Below are positions 22,667 to 30,429 of a stretch of 40,754 nt of DNA, piece after piece. Within the stretch, counting starts at the first letter, position 1; each line of letters begins with the position of its first letter. The position numbers and the translations under genes are program-made. The notes beneath the pieces are model-generated. The model made no database searches. It saw only the letters and a program-made list of their open reading frames with translations, and was not told the DNA's origin. This DNA comes from Oscillospiraceae bacterium (GTDB lineage: Bacteria > Bacillota > Clostridia > Oscillospirales > CAG-272). Where the stretch lies: NCBI GenBank assembly GCA_015064805.1, contig SVRN01000018.1, positions 1 through 40,754 on the forward strand, written 5' to 3'.

Positions 22667-24004
22667 TTAGCGGATCAGCTTCATGGTACGCTCGGCCATG
22701 TCCGAAATATGAACGCGCGCGTTGCCCGCGATATCGGTGCAAAGCGTGTCGCAGATGGGATCGGTGAAGTGTGCGGGAACGGCCTTTGCACCGTTCAGCA
22801 TACCGACGATAGAGCCGACGGTTGCACCATTGCAGTCGGTGTCCATGGCTGCCATGACGGAATATCCCAGTGCCTTGGTGTAGTCGCCCTCGCTCCAAAG
22901 CAGGGAGGCGACAACGATCATGGCGTTGGGAATGGTGTGGACGGCGTTGTGCAGATCCTCCTGAGGATACTGCTCGTGGATGCGGTCGACGGCGTCCATA
23001 AATGCAAGCCCTTCGTCGTACATGGCAAATACGCGGTCAACGTCGCGCTTCAGACGGCTCTTTTGCGGAATGCGGTCAAGACCGGTCTTGATGATGTGAC
23101 GAATATCGCTTGACACAGCCGCCTCAGCAATCATAGCCGCGACGAACATCTCGCCGTAAATACCGTTACGAGTATGCGTGCAACAAGCGTCGCGCCAAGC
23201 CATATCGGCGGCGGCGCAGGGATCACCGGGGTTGATATAACCGAACAGGTCGCCACGGATCTGGGCACCGATCCACTCACGGAAGGGATTGCGGACGTAG
23301 CCCGAGCGGGGCGGCAGAATGTGGCAAAGGAAATTGCGGAAGGCGGCCTGCTCGGCGGTGCAAAGCACCCAGGCAGGGAAGTTGCGCAGCCATCCCTCAA
23401 CAATATCGTTTGAGGAGAAATCACGGCCGTACTGCTCGACGACGGTCAGGGCAAGCGTGGTATAGTTGGTGTCGTCGTCCGAGGGGGAGCAGCCGCAGAG
23501 CTTTTCCGCAAAGCAGTTGAATTTAAAGTTGGGATCGTCAAAAAACGGATCGTTATCGGGGTTTTCCACCTGACCGCGCAGATAGCGGGTGATGGGGTAG
23601 TTGCCGTCCGCTTCGGCGATCTTGCGAATGTACTCGCGCGAGCGGTTTTCGACCGGCTTGCCGAGTAGACAGCCCGTAACGCGGCCGATCCAGGCACCGT
23701 GGATGCGATCAGCCAGGGCCTCCTTGTCATAGGGCTCAGCCTCGCGGTGAGGCGCGGCACAGGCGTGGATCTCGTCGAGCGTGTCGGGCTCCACGTATTC
23801 GGGGTGCTCGGGCAGAGGAAGGGCCTCCAGCTCGTCCACCATGGCCATGACCTTGTTGTATTCCTCCTCGGTGACGGGCTCGACAATTCCGATCGCAGCC
23901 GCCTTTTCTTCCAGGGCAGACACGTCGCGACCCTCGTCGCGGCATTGGCGCAGCTCGGTTTCGACCGCGCCGTGATAACAGTACCACATATGATGCTGAA
24001 GCAT
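22667..24004 (-). CDS. ADP-ribosylglycohydrolase family protein
   Basis: A 445-residue protein. The C-terminal two-thirds is the ADP-ribosylglycohydrolase fold: ADRIHGAWIGRVTGCLLGKPVE, the metal motif SDDDTNYT and the second metal site MDTDCNGATVGSIVGMLNGA. Family members remove ADP-ribose from proteins or hydrolyse related glycosides. An N-terminal helical region of about 110 residues precedes the fold. I start at the ATG at 24004 (GAGGAGGT six bases upstream); the open frame to 24106 crosses the promoter. No ADP-ribosyltransferase or toxin is visible nearby, so the substrate is open. It is first in the unit with DUF1846. Confidence 0.88.
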   Translation of the reverse strand: MLQHHMWYCYHGAVETELRQCRDEGRDVSALEEKAAAIGIVEPVTEEEYNKVMAMVDELEALPLPEHPEYVEPDTLDEIHACAAPHREAEPYDKEALADRIHGAWIGRVTGCLLGKPVENRSREYIRKIAEADGNYPITRYLRGQVENPDNDPFFDDPNFKFNCFAEKLCGCSPSDDDTNYTTLALTVVEQYGRDFSSNDIVEGWLRNFPAWVLCTAEQAAFRNFLCHILPPRSGYVRNPFREWIGAQIRGDLFGYINPGDPCAAADMAWRDACCTHTRNGIYGEMFVAAMIAEAAVSSDIRHIIKTGLDRIPQKSRLKRDVDRVFAMYDEGLAFMDAVDRIHEQYPQEDLHNAVHTIPNAMIVVASLLWSEGDYTKALGYSVMAAMDTDCNGATVGSIVGMLNGAKAVPAHFTDPICDTLCTDIAGNARVHISDMAERTMKLIR

Positions 24005-24055
24005 GATAACCTCCTCGTTTTCCCTCATCGGGCGAAAAATAAAAATACATACTAA

Positions 24056-24084
24056 TGATAGCACAAAAGTGGGAAAAGGGCAAG
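24056..24084 (-). promoter_or_regulatory. Sigma-A promoter of the ADP-ribosylglycohydrolase-DUF1846 unit
   Basis: On the minus strand TTGCCC (24079-24084), 17-bp spacer, TATCAT (24056-24061) with an extended -10 TG. Confidence 0.65.
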
Positions 24085-24118
24085 GGGGAAAACGAAAAAA
24101 TTTCATAATTTTGCGAGC

Positions 24119-24152
24119 AAAACCTGCTCATCAAAAATGGTGAGCAGGTTTT
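24119..24152. repeat. Palindrome A in the pheT intergenic region
   Basis: AAAACCTGCTCA (24119-24130) and TGAGCAGGTTTT (24141-24152) form a 12-bp stem with a 10-base loop. Short T-runs are present on both sides, so it can act as a terminator in either direction. Confidence 0.65.
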
Positions 24153-24160
24153 TAAACCTT

Positions 24161-24255
24161 GAAAATATATGGAGCGAGTGGGAAGGGACCCACGAGCTTG
24201 CGGGAGCAATACTTACGAACAGCGCAGAAGCATCACCTCCTGCCATATATTTTTC
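24161..24255. repeat. Inverted-repeat-bounded cassette (module B)
   Basis: GAAAATATATGG (24161-24172) and CCATATATTTTTC (24243-24255, one extra T) enclose about 70 bp of GC-richer DNA. Inside is a small stem GCTTGCGGGAGCAA-type hairpin and a GTGGG / CCCAC arm. I see no open reading frame of value. It looks like a miniature mobile or structural element of unknown type. Confidence 0.45.
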
Positions 24256-24279
24256 CTGAAAAAGTTCTTGAAAGGGGTT

Positions 24280-24317
24280 TGGGGGAAACTTCTTTCAAGA
24301 AGTTTCCCCCAAGCGTC
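24280..24317. repeat. Long palindrome C after pheT
   Basis: TTGGGGGAAACTTCTT and its complement AAGAAGTTTCCCCCAA form an almost perfect 16-bp stem with a 2-3-base loop, 14 bp past the pheT stop. A T-run on the plus strand follows at 24318-24323; on the minus strand the downstream sequence is a C-rich, then T-containing tract. A degenerate copy lies at 34195-34215, so this is a dispersed palindrome that may double as the pheT terminator. Confidence 0.65.
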
Positions 24318-24330
24318 TTTTTTATTCAAC

Positions 24331-26730
24331 TTACTGTCTGATCGTAATACCCAACTGATGCTCCATCGCGCCGAGGATCTTGGCAGAAACCTTGTCGGCT
24401 TCCTCAACGGTCAGGGTGCGGTCGGACGCGCGCAGAGAAACGCGCAGTGATACCGACTTCTTGCCCTCTCCGATCTGAGGACCGCGATAGATGTCAAACA
24501 GCGCCACGTCCTCAACCAGCTTGCCGCCGGCGCGGGTCATGGTAGCAATCAGCGTGCCGACCTCGACCTCCTCGTCCACAACGAAGGAGAAGTCGCGGGT
24601 GGTGGCGGGGAACTTGGGCAGAGGCTTGTACTCGACCGTTCCCGCACGGTGATCGAAAATCGCCTCGAAATCCAGAGCCGCTACGAACGCGGGCACGTCA
24701 ATGCCGTAGTTGGCGGCTGTCAGAGGATGAAGCTGACCGAAAATACCGAGCTCGGTGCCGTCTGCTGCCAAAACCTTGGCACAGCGACCGGGATGATAGA
24801 TCGCGTCCTCGCTGTAGGATACGTAGGTAGCCTTGGTAATACCTGCCAGTGCCAGTACGTTCTCAACCATACCCTTGATGGCAAAGAAGTGGATCTTGCC
24901 GTAAGCGCCAACAGTCAGAACCTTCTTTTCCTCGGGCAGCTGCTCGCTGTCCTCGTTCGGATAGTAAACGCTGGCAACCTCGAACAGACGAACGTCCTCG
25001 TTGGAGAAGTTGTTGTTGCGGGCCAGAACGTCAAGAAGTGAGGGAACGGCTGTGGTGCGCATGACGGAGGTGTCCTCACCCAGCGGGTTGAGAATTACAA
25101 CCGACTTGCGAAGCGCGCTGTCCTCGGGCAGACGGATCTTGTCGTAGAACTTGGGGCTGATGAAGGAGAAGGTGTGGATCTGGGAGTAGCCCATGCCGTA
25201 CATGGCGCGCTCCAGCGCTACCTCAAAGCTCTGCTTTTCGGTACGACCGCCGCGAGTAGCGTCCGCGCACATGGTACCGGTGGGGATCTCGTTGTAGCCG
25301 TAGATACGGATGATCTCCTCTGCCAGGTCGTTCATGCAGGTCAGGTCGGCGCGGAAGGAGGGAACGATGACCTTGTCACCGTCGATCTTGCACTCCAGCT
25401 TGGTCAAAACGTCCTTCATGTAATCAGCGGACAGATCAACGCCCAGGAATTTATTGATGCGCTCAACCTCCAGAGGGAGCACGACGGGCTCTTTCTTGCC
25501 GGGATAAACGTCAATAACGCCGTCAACGACCTCACCGGCGCCGAGCAACTCGACCAGCTCGCAGGCACGTTGCAAAGCGGGCAAGGCGTTTTCAGCGTCC
25601 AGACCCTTCTCAAAGCGGGAGGAGGACTCGGTTCTCATGCCGTTCTTCTTGGCAGTTACGCGGACGGATGCACCGTCGAAGCAAGCGCTTTCGAATACGA
25701 CCTTGGTGGTCGCGTCGGTGATCTCGCTGTTGGCACCGCCCATGACGCCAGCAAGTGCAACCGCCTTGCGGTCGTCGGCAATGACCATCATGTCGGCCGT
25801 CAGGGTGTGATCCTGATCGTCCAGCGAGCGGAAGGCCTCACCCTCGGTCGCACGGCGAACCGTGATGGCCGAACCGTCCAGGCATGCAGCGTCAAAGGCG
25901 TGCATGGGCTGACCATATTCCAGCATGACGTAGTTGGTGATATCAACGATATTATTGATAGGGCGTACGCCTGCCGCACGCAGTCTGCGGCGCAGCCACA
26001 GCGGCGAGGGAGCGATGCGGACGTTTTTGACAACGCGACCTGCGTAGCGGAAGCACAGATCGGGGCAGTCGATCTTGACGGACAGGTGGTTTTCCACCTT
26101 GTCGCCGTCGCCGCAGCCCTTAACGGTGGGGGTGGGAAGAGTGAAGGGACGATCAAACGATACGCCTGCTTCACGTGCAAGACCAATGACGGACAAGCAA
26201 TCGGGGCGGTTGGAGGTGATCTCAAACTCGACCACGGCGTCGTTCAGCATCATGACGTCGCGGATATCCTGACCGACGTGCTCTGCATACTGCTCGCCCA
26301 GAATCCAAATGCCGTCGGCAAATTCGCCGGGGCAGTCGTGTGCGTCCAGGCCCAACTCGCTGAAGGAGCACAGCATACCGTTCGAGGGAACGCCGCGCAG
26401 CTTGCCTGCCTTGATCGTTACGTCGCCGGGTAGATGTGCCACGGGAACGGCGGCGGGAACGATAGCGCCCTCAAATACGTTCTGCGCGCCGGTGACGATC
26501 TGGGAAAGCTCGTCTGCACCAATGTCGACCTGGCAGATCCACAAATGGTCGGAGTCGGGATGCTTTTCCATCTTGACCACGCGAGAAACGATAATATTTT
26601 CAATATCCTTGCCCAGAATTTCGTAGCCCTCGACCTTGGAGCCGGTATCGGTCATGCGGTCACAGAAGGCCTTGATGTCAACGTCCTTGACGTCAACGAA
26701 ATCGGACAGCCAATTCATAGAAAGATTCAT
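24331..26730 (-). CDS. pheT: Phenylalanine-tRNA ligase subunit beta
   Basis: A 799-residue beta subunit beginning MNLSMNWLSDFVDVKDVD. It has the tRNA-binding (OB) domain at about 40-150, the B3/B4 editing domain with RPDCLSVIGLAREAG, the B5 domain, and the C-terminal ferredoxin-like anticodon-binding domain ending SLRVSLRASDRTLTVEEADKVSAKILGAME. With PheS it charges tRNA-Phe and edits Tyr-tRNA-Phe. Length matches the bacterial form. The ATG at 26730 follows AAAGGAG, 21 bp after the pheS stop. It is controlled from the T-box upstream of pheS. Confidence 0.97.
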   Translation of the reverse strand: MNLSMNWLSDFVDVKDVDIKAFCDRMTDTGSKVEGYEILGKDIENIIVSRVVKMEKHPDSDHLWICQVDIGADELSQIVTGAQNVFEGAIVPAAVPVAHLPGDVTIKAGKLRGVPSNGMLCSFSELGLDAHDCPGEFADGIWILGEQYAEHVGQDIRDVMMLNDAVVEFEITSNRPDCLSVIGLAREAGVSFDRPFTLPTPTVKGCGDGDKVENHLSVKIDCPDLCFRYAGRVVKNVRIAPSPLWLRRRLRAAGVRPINNIVDITNYVMLEYGQPMHAFDAACLDGSAITVRRATEGEAFRSLDDQDHTLTADMMVIADDRKAVALAGVMGGANSEITDATTKVVFESACFDGASVRVTAKKNGMRTESSSRFEKGLDAENALPALQRACELVELLGAGEVVDGVIDVYPGKKEPVVLPLEVERINKFLGVDLSADYMKDVLTKLECKIDGDKVIVPSFRADLTCMNDLAEEIIRIYGYNEIPTGTMCADATRGGRTEKQSFEVALERAMYGMGYSQIHTFSFISPKFYDKIRLPEDSALRKSVVILNPLGEDTSVMRTTAVPSLLDVLARNNNFSNEDVRLFEVASVYYPNEDSEQLPEEKKVLTVGAYGKIHFFAIKGMVENVLALAGITKATYVSYSEDAIYHPGRCAKVLAADGTELGIFGQLHPLTAANYGIDVPAFVAALDFEAIFDHRAGTVEYKPLPKFPATTRDFSFVVDEEVEVGTLIATMTRAGGKLVEDVALFDIYRGPQIGEGKKSVSLRVSLRASDRTLTVEEADKVSAKILGAMEHQLGITIRQ

Positions 26731-26751
26731 ACTTTTTTATCTCCTTTCCGA

Positions 26752-27765
26752 TCAGAACTGCGAGAGGAAGCGGACGTCGTTCTCGTACAGAAGACGGATG
26801 TCGTCGATGTGGTACTTGAGCATGGCGATACGCTCAACGCCCAGACCGAAGGCAAAGCCGCTGTAGACCTCGGGGTCGATGCCGCAGTTGCGCAGCACGT
26901 TGGGGTGAACCATGCCCGCGCCGAGAATTTCGATCCAGCCTTCTCCCTTGCAAAGACGGCAGCCCTTGCCGCCGCAGGCGAAGCAGGAAACGTCAACCTC
27001 AGCCGAGGGCTCGGTGAAGGGGAAGTGGTGAGGACGGAAGCGGATCTTGGTCTGCTCACCGAACATAGCCTGCGCGAAGGTCGACAGCGTCGCACGCAGA
27101 TCGGCCATGGTAATGCCCTTGTCAACAACCAGACCTTCAAGCTGGTGGAACAGGGGCGAGTGAGTGCTGTCCATAGCGTCGGAGCGGTAAACGCGGCCGG
27201 GCGAGATGATGCGGATGGGGGGCTTCTGAACCTCCATGACGCGCGCCTGGACGGGCGAGGTCTGGGAGCGAAGCAGAATCTTGTCCGTGATGTAGAAGGT
27301 GTCTTGCGTGTCGCGGGCGGGGTGATTTTCGGGAATGTTGAGCGCCTGGAAGTTGTAGTAGTCGTATTCAACCTCGGGGCCCTCGGCGATGGCGTAGCCC
27401 ATACCGATGAAGATGTCCTCCAGATCGCGCTGAACCAGCGTCAGCGGATGAACGTGACCGACGGCGGGTGCCATACCGGGCATGGTAACGTCCAGCTTTT
27501 CAGCCTTGAGCTGAGCCTCAAGTGCCTTTTCCTTTTGCTCGGCCGCCTTGGCGGTCATGGCCTCCTCGATGACGGCGCGGACTTCGTTGGCCAACTGGCC
27601 GATCGCGGGACGCTCCTCGGCGGAAAGGGAACCCATACCGCGCAAAACGGCGGTCAATTCACCCTTCTTACCGAGATACTTGATGCGCAACGCGTCCAGA
27701 TCTGCGCCCTCTTGCGCGATCTGCTCCAGAGCCTGCGCTTTGATGCTTGCAAGTGTTTCTCTCAT
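26752..27765 (-). CDS. pheS: Phenylalanine-tRNA ligase subunit alpha
   Basis: A 337-residue class II synthetase subunit. A coiled-coil N-terminus (1-85) is followed by the catalytic core: [19 protein letters not shown], motif 2 in [19 protein letters not shown], the [17 protein letters not shown] block and motif 3 [13 protein letters not shown]. It carries a [16 protein letters not shown] cysteine cluster ([18 protein letters not shown]), common in Firmicutes PheS. It forms the alpha2beta2 enzyme with PheT. The leader 27833-28110 contains a T-box riboswitch. Confidence 0.98.
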   Translation of the reverse strand: MRETLASIKAQALEQIAQEGADLDALRIKYLGKKGELTAVLRGMGSLSAEERPAIGQLANEVRAVIEEAMTAKAAEQKEKALEAQLKAEKLDVTMPGMAPAVGHVHPLTLVQRDLEDIFIGMGYAIAEGPEVEYDYYNFQALNIPENHPARDTQDTFYITDKILLRSQTSPVQARVMEVQKPPIRIISPGRVYRSDAMDSTHSPLFHQLEGLVVDKGITMADLRATLSTFAQAMFGEQTKIRFRPHHFPFTEPSAEVDVSCFACGGKGCRLCKGEGWIEILGAGMVHPNVLRNCGIDPEVYSGFAFGLGVERIAMLKYHIDDIRLLYENDVRFLSQF

Positions 27766-27832
27766 GGAAATGTTCCTTTCTTGTATTGTTTTGTCGGGGG
27801 ATCGCCCCTATTTGATTGACTATTTTGACGGC

Positions 27833-28110
27833 AAAAAAAAATAACACCCCGTCCAATCCACTGGGACGAGATGCCAAGGCATGCCGCGGTACCACCCAAA
27901 TTTCGGCCTTGTACCAAAACGACGATAACAAAGCCAACACTTCGCTCGCCGATAACGGGGCGTACCGTGTCCCGCTGACACGACCGTATCGCCGCTTCAC
28001 AGGACAAGCTCCGAAGGGAAACGCACGCATTTTACTGCACGTCCGCTCTCAGCCATACGGACTCTCTGTGGTGCAGGGGATTAAAACGCGGCAACTTCAT
28101 CATAGCCACT
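27833..28110 (-). ncRNA. T-box riboswitch controlling pheST
   Basis: The leader contains the invariant T-box GGGTGGTACCGCGG (minus strand, 27884-27897). A terminator follows, with stem CTCGTCC / GGACGGG (27864-27870 with 27848-27854) and a T9 run (27833-27841). Stem I lies 5', with the AGAGAG motif and a hairpin GTCCG / CGGAC. Two TTC triplets (in GCGTTTCCC and CCTTCGG) lie 3' of it, one of which could be the Phe specifier. Uncharged tRNA-Phe would pair with the T-box bulge and prevent termination, raising pheST when Phe is scarce. The specifier assignment is unproven. Confidence 0.93.
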
Positions 28111-28116
28111 TTTAAC

Positions 28117-28144
28117 ATTATATCATATATTTTTTATTTTTCAA
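28117..28144 (-). promoter_or_regulatory. Promoter of the pheST T-box leader
   Basis: On the minus strand TTGAAA (28139-28144), 16-bp spacer, TATAAT (28117-28122) with extended -10 TG. Confidence 0.75.
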
Positions 28145-28266
28145 GAGAAAATTGCAAAAATGTTGAAAATAATTCTGTCGATTGTTACCTTTTACGGAAA
28201 ATAAGAATATTTTTTCGAAAATATGTAAGAGATCGGGATGTTTTCTGTCTATATTAAGTGAGAGGA
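28145..28266. other. Noncoding AT-rich spacer, nothing recognised
   Basis: AT-rich DNA between the divergent T-box promoter and the LRR-lipoprotein promoter. I see no open reading frame, strong hairpin or repeat here. It could hold regulator sites for either promoter. Confidence 0.5.
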
Positions 28267-28295
28267 TTGACAGATGACGAAAAAAATGCTACAAT
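28267..28295 (+). promoter_or_regulatory. Sigma-A promoter of the LRR lipoprotein
   Basis: Perfect TTGACA (28267-28272), 17-bp spacer, TACAAT (28290-28295) with extended -10 TG. Confidence 0.85.
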
Positions 28296-28325
28296 ATAGT
28301 ACACAAGAAGAAAAGGAGGAGCGCT

Positions 28326-29339
28326 ATGAGACTTATTAAATTTGTTATCCTGTTTGCGGTTTTGGTCATGATGTTGACAATGATTTCGTGCAAGAATGAT
28401 TCTGCCGACATGCCCGCAATGGAAGATGATGTCAAAGTGTCCGAAGGTTTAGCGTTTACCTCCAACGGCGACGGCACCTGCCAAGTGACCGGCATAGGAA
28501 GTTGTACGGATGCAAAAATCGTGATTCCGTCTGTTTCACCGGACGGAGACAAGGTCATAGCCATTGGCCGTTTTGCTTTTTTTGGGGAACAGGGAATGAC
28601 GAGCGTGATCATCCCCGATAGTGTTATAACCATTGAGGATAGTGCATTTGAAGGCTGTAAACTGACAACTGTCGTAATTTCGGATAGCGTTACAAGCATT
28701 GGTGCCGCTGCTTTTCGAGTTTGCAGAAAATTGACAAGCATCTCAATTCCAGGTAGTGTAAAAAATATCGGACGGAAAGCATTTTCTTATTGCGATAGTT
28801 TGATAAGTGTTACTCTTATGGATGGAATTACAGAGATCGGTGAGCTGGCCTTCTATCAGTGTATAAATTTGGAAAGTGTCGTTATTCCAACCAGTGTTAC
28901 GAGTATTGCTCCAAGCACGTTTGAGTATTGCCGAGCATTGAAAAGTGTTACGATTCCCAACGCGGTAACGAGTATTGGTGATCGTGCGTTCAGATGTTGC
29001 GAGGCATTGACAACGATTATGATTCCCGAGGGTGTAACGAGCATTGGCGCACATGCCTTCGGTCATTGTAATGCTTTGGAATGCATTGATCTTCCCCAAA
29101 GCCTTACCCACATGAAGCAGGAGGCATTTTCTCGTTGCATCAACTTAACGAGCATTACGATTCCCGATAGCGTGGAGCACATGGGGCGGTTTTTGTTTTA
29201 TGACTCTGAAAGATTAACGAATATTACGTTCGAAGGATCTATAGCCGATTGGGCAAAAATTTCAAAAGATTATTACTGGAACTCAAACGTTCCCGCCACC
29301 GTTGTCCAGTGCGCTGACGGCGATGTGCCGATTGAATAA
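28326..29339 (+). CDS. BspA-type leucine-rich-repeat surface lipoprotein
   Basis: A 337-residue protein with a lipoprotein signal (hydrophobic 5-19, lipobox MISC, cysteine about 22). It then carries about nine consecutive LRR_5 repeats of around 23 residues, for example LTSISIPGSVKNIGRKAFSYC. The repeats run from about residue 85 to 300. Such BspA/TpLRR proteins are surface-exposed and bind host or bacterial partners in gut and oral bacteria. The start has AGGAGG just upstream. It is monocistronic, with a strong promoter and terminator. The binding partner cannot be inferred. The gene is more AT-rich than the neighbouring pheST genes. Confidence 0.9.
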   Translation: MRLIKFVILFAVLVMMLTMISCKNDSADMPAMEDDVKVSEGLAFTSNGDGTCQVTGIGSCTDAKIVIPSVSPDGDKVIAIGRFAFFGEQGMTSVIIPDSVITIEDSAFEGCKLTTVVISDSVTSIGAAAFRVCRKLTSISIPGSVKNIGRKAFSYCDSLISVTLMDGITEIGELAFYQCINLESVVIPTSVTSIAPSTFEYCRALKSVTIPNAVTSIGDRAFRCCEALTTIMIPEGVTSIGAHAFGHCNALECIDLPQSLTHMKQEAFSRCINLTSITIPDSVEHMGRFLFYDSERLTNITFEGSIADWAKISKDYYWNSNVPATVVQCADGDVPIE

Positions 29340-29363
29340 GCCTTCCCTTTAAGGGAAAGCCTG

Positions 29364-29388
29364 AAAGAGCCCCAAGGGGCTCTTTTTT
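29364..29388 (+). terminator. Terminator of the LRR lipoprotein
   Basis: AAAGAGCCCC / GGGGCTCTTT (29364-29373 with 29376-29385), 2-base loop, T6. A smaller hairpin TTCCCTT / AAGGGAA lies between it and the stop codon. Confidence 0.9.
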
Positions 29389-29442
29389 GCGCATTCGGTA
29401 TGTAAAAAAACTTAATAATTACTTAAATTAGCTCTGGATGTG

Positions 29443-29471
29443 TTGCAATTCGACACGCCGGCATGTATAAT
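29443..29471 (+). promoter_or_regulatory. Sigma-A promoter of the YwaF-like gene
   Basis: TTGCAA (29443-29448), 17-bp spacer, perfect TATAAT (29466-29471), 41 bp before the start codon. Confidence 0.8.
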
Positions 29472-29511
29472 GAGGCCATATAGCGACGTGATGCTTTTAT
29501 AAGGAGGAACT

Positions 29512-30285
29512 ATGGAGCTTTGGACGGATATGCACATCAAAACACTACTCCCTTCCATGCTGATCATGGCAGTGGTAGCCCTCATTCTTGGAAAGTGCCT
29601 GGCCAAGCGGTCCGAGCGCGTCCGTATGTTGCCGTTTCAGTTTTTGGCCGTTTTATTGGTTGTCTTGGAAATATTCAAGCAAACGAAATCCTTTTCGCAG
29701 GGATATAACCTTTACCACATCCCGCTTCATTTCTGCTCGCTGTTTGTTTTCATGCTGCCCCTGATGTCCTTTTATCACGGCAAGTATAAAAACGGCGTCC
29801 GCGCCATCGCCGTCGGATTGTGCGCCGCGGTCTTTGCCATCATGTGCGTCTATCCCAGCTTGATCTACAGTGCATGGGATATCGAACACTTTTTTGACAA
29901 CTTTTTTGCTTTCCATACGGTGGTTTTCCATAATATTGTGATATTGGAGTTTTTCCTGATCGTCACGCTGCGCCTGTATCATCCGCGCTCCTTCAAAAAG
30001 GACGCCCTGCCGATCGCGCTGTTCATGGCAGGCTATTGCTTGGTGGGAAGCGTCGCGGCACATCTGCTCAAGACGAATTTCAACAATTTTTACACCTGCA
30101 ATATTCCCCCACTGGAGGCTGTGCGCCTTTTGGTCGAGGGCGCGCTCGGCTACGTGCCCGCTCAGATCCTGTACGTGCTGGTGGTGTCGACGCTGGATAT
30201 CGTGGTCACCGTGTCAACGTATTGGCTCTTCCGCCTGCTTTATTGGCTGACCGCACCCTTCGTCACCACAAAGGGACGAGCCTGA
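29512..30285 (+). CDS. YwaF-like (TMEM164-type) integral membrane protein
   Basis: A 257-residue protein with about seven hydrophobic helices. The block YNLYHIPLHFCSLFVFMLPL (about 63-82) resembles the LPLHLCxxxxF core of the YwaF/TIGR02206 family, a group of bacterial proteins related to eukaryotic TMEM164, which is reported to act as an acyltransferase. The role of the bacterial proteins is unknown. The ATG has a strong AAGGAGG site. It is monocistronic, with a promoter and terminator of its own. The family assignment is from motif memory. Confidence 0.7.
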   Translation: MELWTDMHIKTLLPSMLIMAVVALILGKCLAKRSERVRMLPFQFLAVLLVVLEIFKQTKSFSQGYNLYHIPLHFCSLFVFMLPLMSFYHGKYKNGVRAIAVGLCAAVFAIMCVYPSLIYSAWDIEHFFDNFFAFHTVVFHNIVILEFFLIVTLRLYHPRSFKKDALPIALFMAGYCLVGSVAAHLLKTNFNNFYTCNIPPLEAVRLLVEGALGYVPAQILYVLVVSTLDIVVTVSTYWLFRLLYWLTAPFVTTKGRA

Positions 30286-30301
30286 TCATGCGAATGTTTT
30301 T

Positions 30302-30336
30302 AATCCCCGATCGCAGAGCGCGGTCGGGGATTTTTT
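30302..30336 (+). terminator. Terminator of the YwaF-like gene
   Basis: AATCCCCGATCG / CGGTCGGGGATT with one mismatch and a 7-base loop, followed by T6. Confidence 0.85.
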
Positions 30337-30367
30337 GAAAAAATCTTAACAAAAGTTCCAAAAAGCA

Positions 30368-30396
30368 TTGACTTTCTTCGAACTTTTTTGTATAAT
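30368..30396 (+). promoter_or_regulatory. Sigma-A promoter of the GxGYxYP-EEP pair
   Basis: TTGACT (30368-30373), 17-bp spacer, perfect TATAAT (30391-30396), 34 bp before the ATG at 30430. Confidence 0.85.
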
Positions 30397-30429
30397 AATG
30401 GCAACAAAATACCCAAGGAGGACATCGTT

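Noticed and set aside
24173-24242. tRNA-like stretch (TGGAGCGAGTG... on plus strand)
   Set aside because: The start resembles a minus-strand tRNA 3' end, but no acceptor pairing, anticodon arm or proper T loop can be drawn.
25174-27819. Long plus-strand frames over pheT and pheS
   Set aside because: Antisense shadows caused by GC-biased codon usage in conserved synthetase genes.
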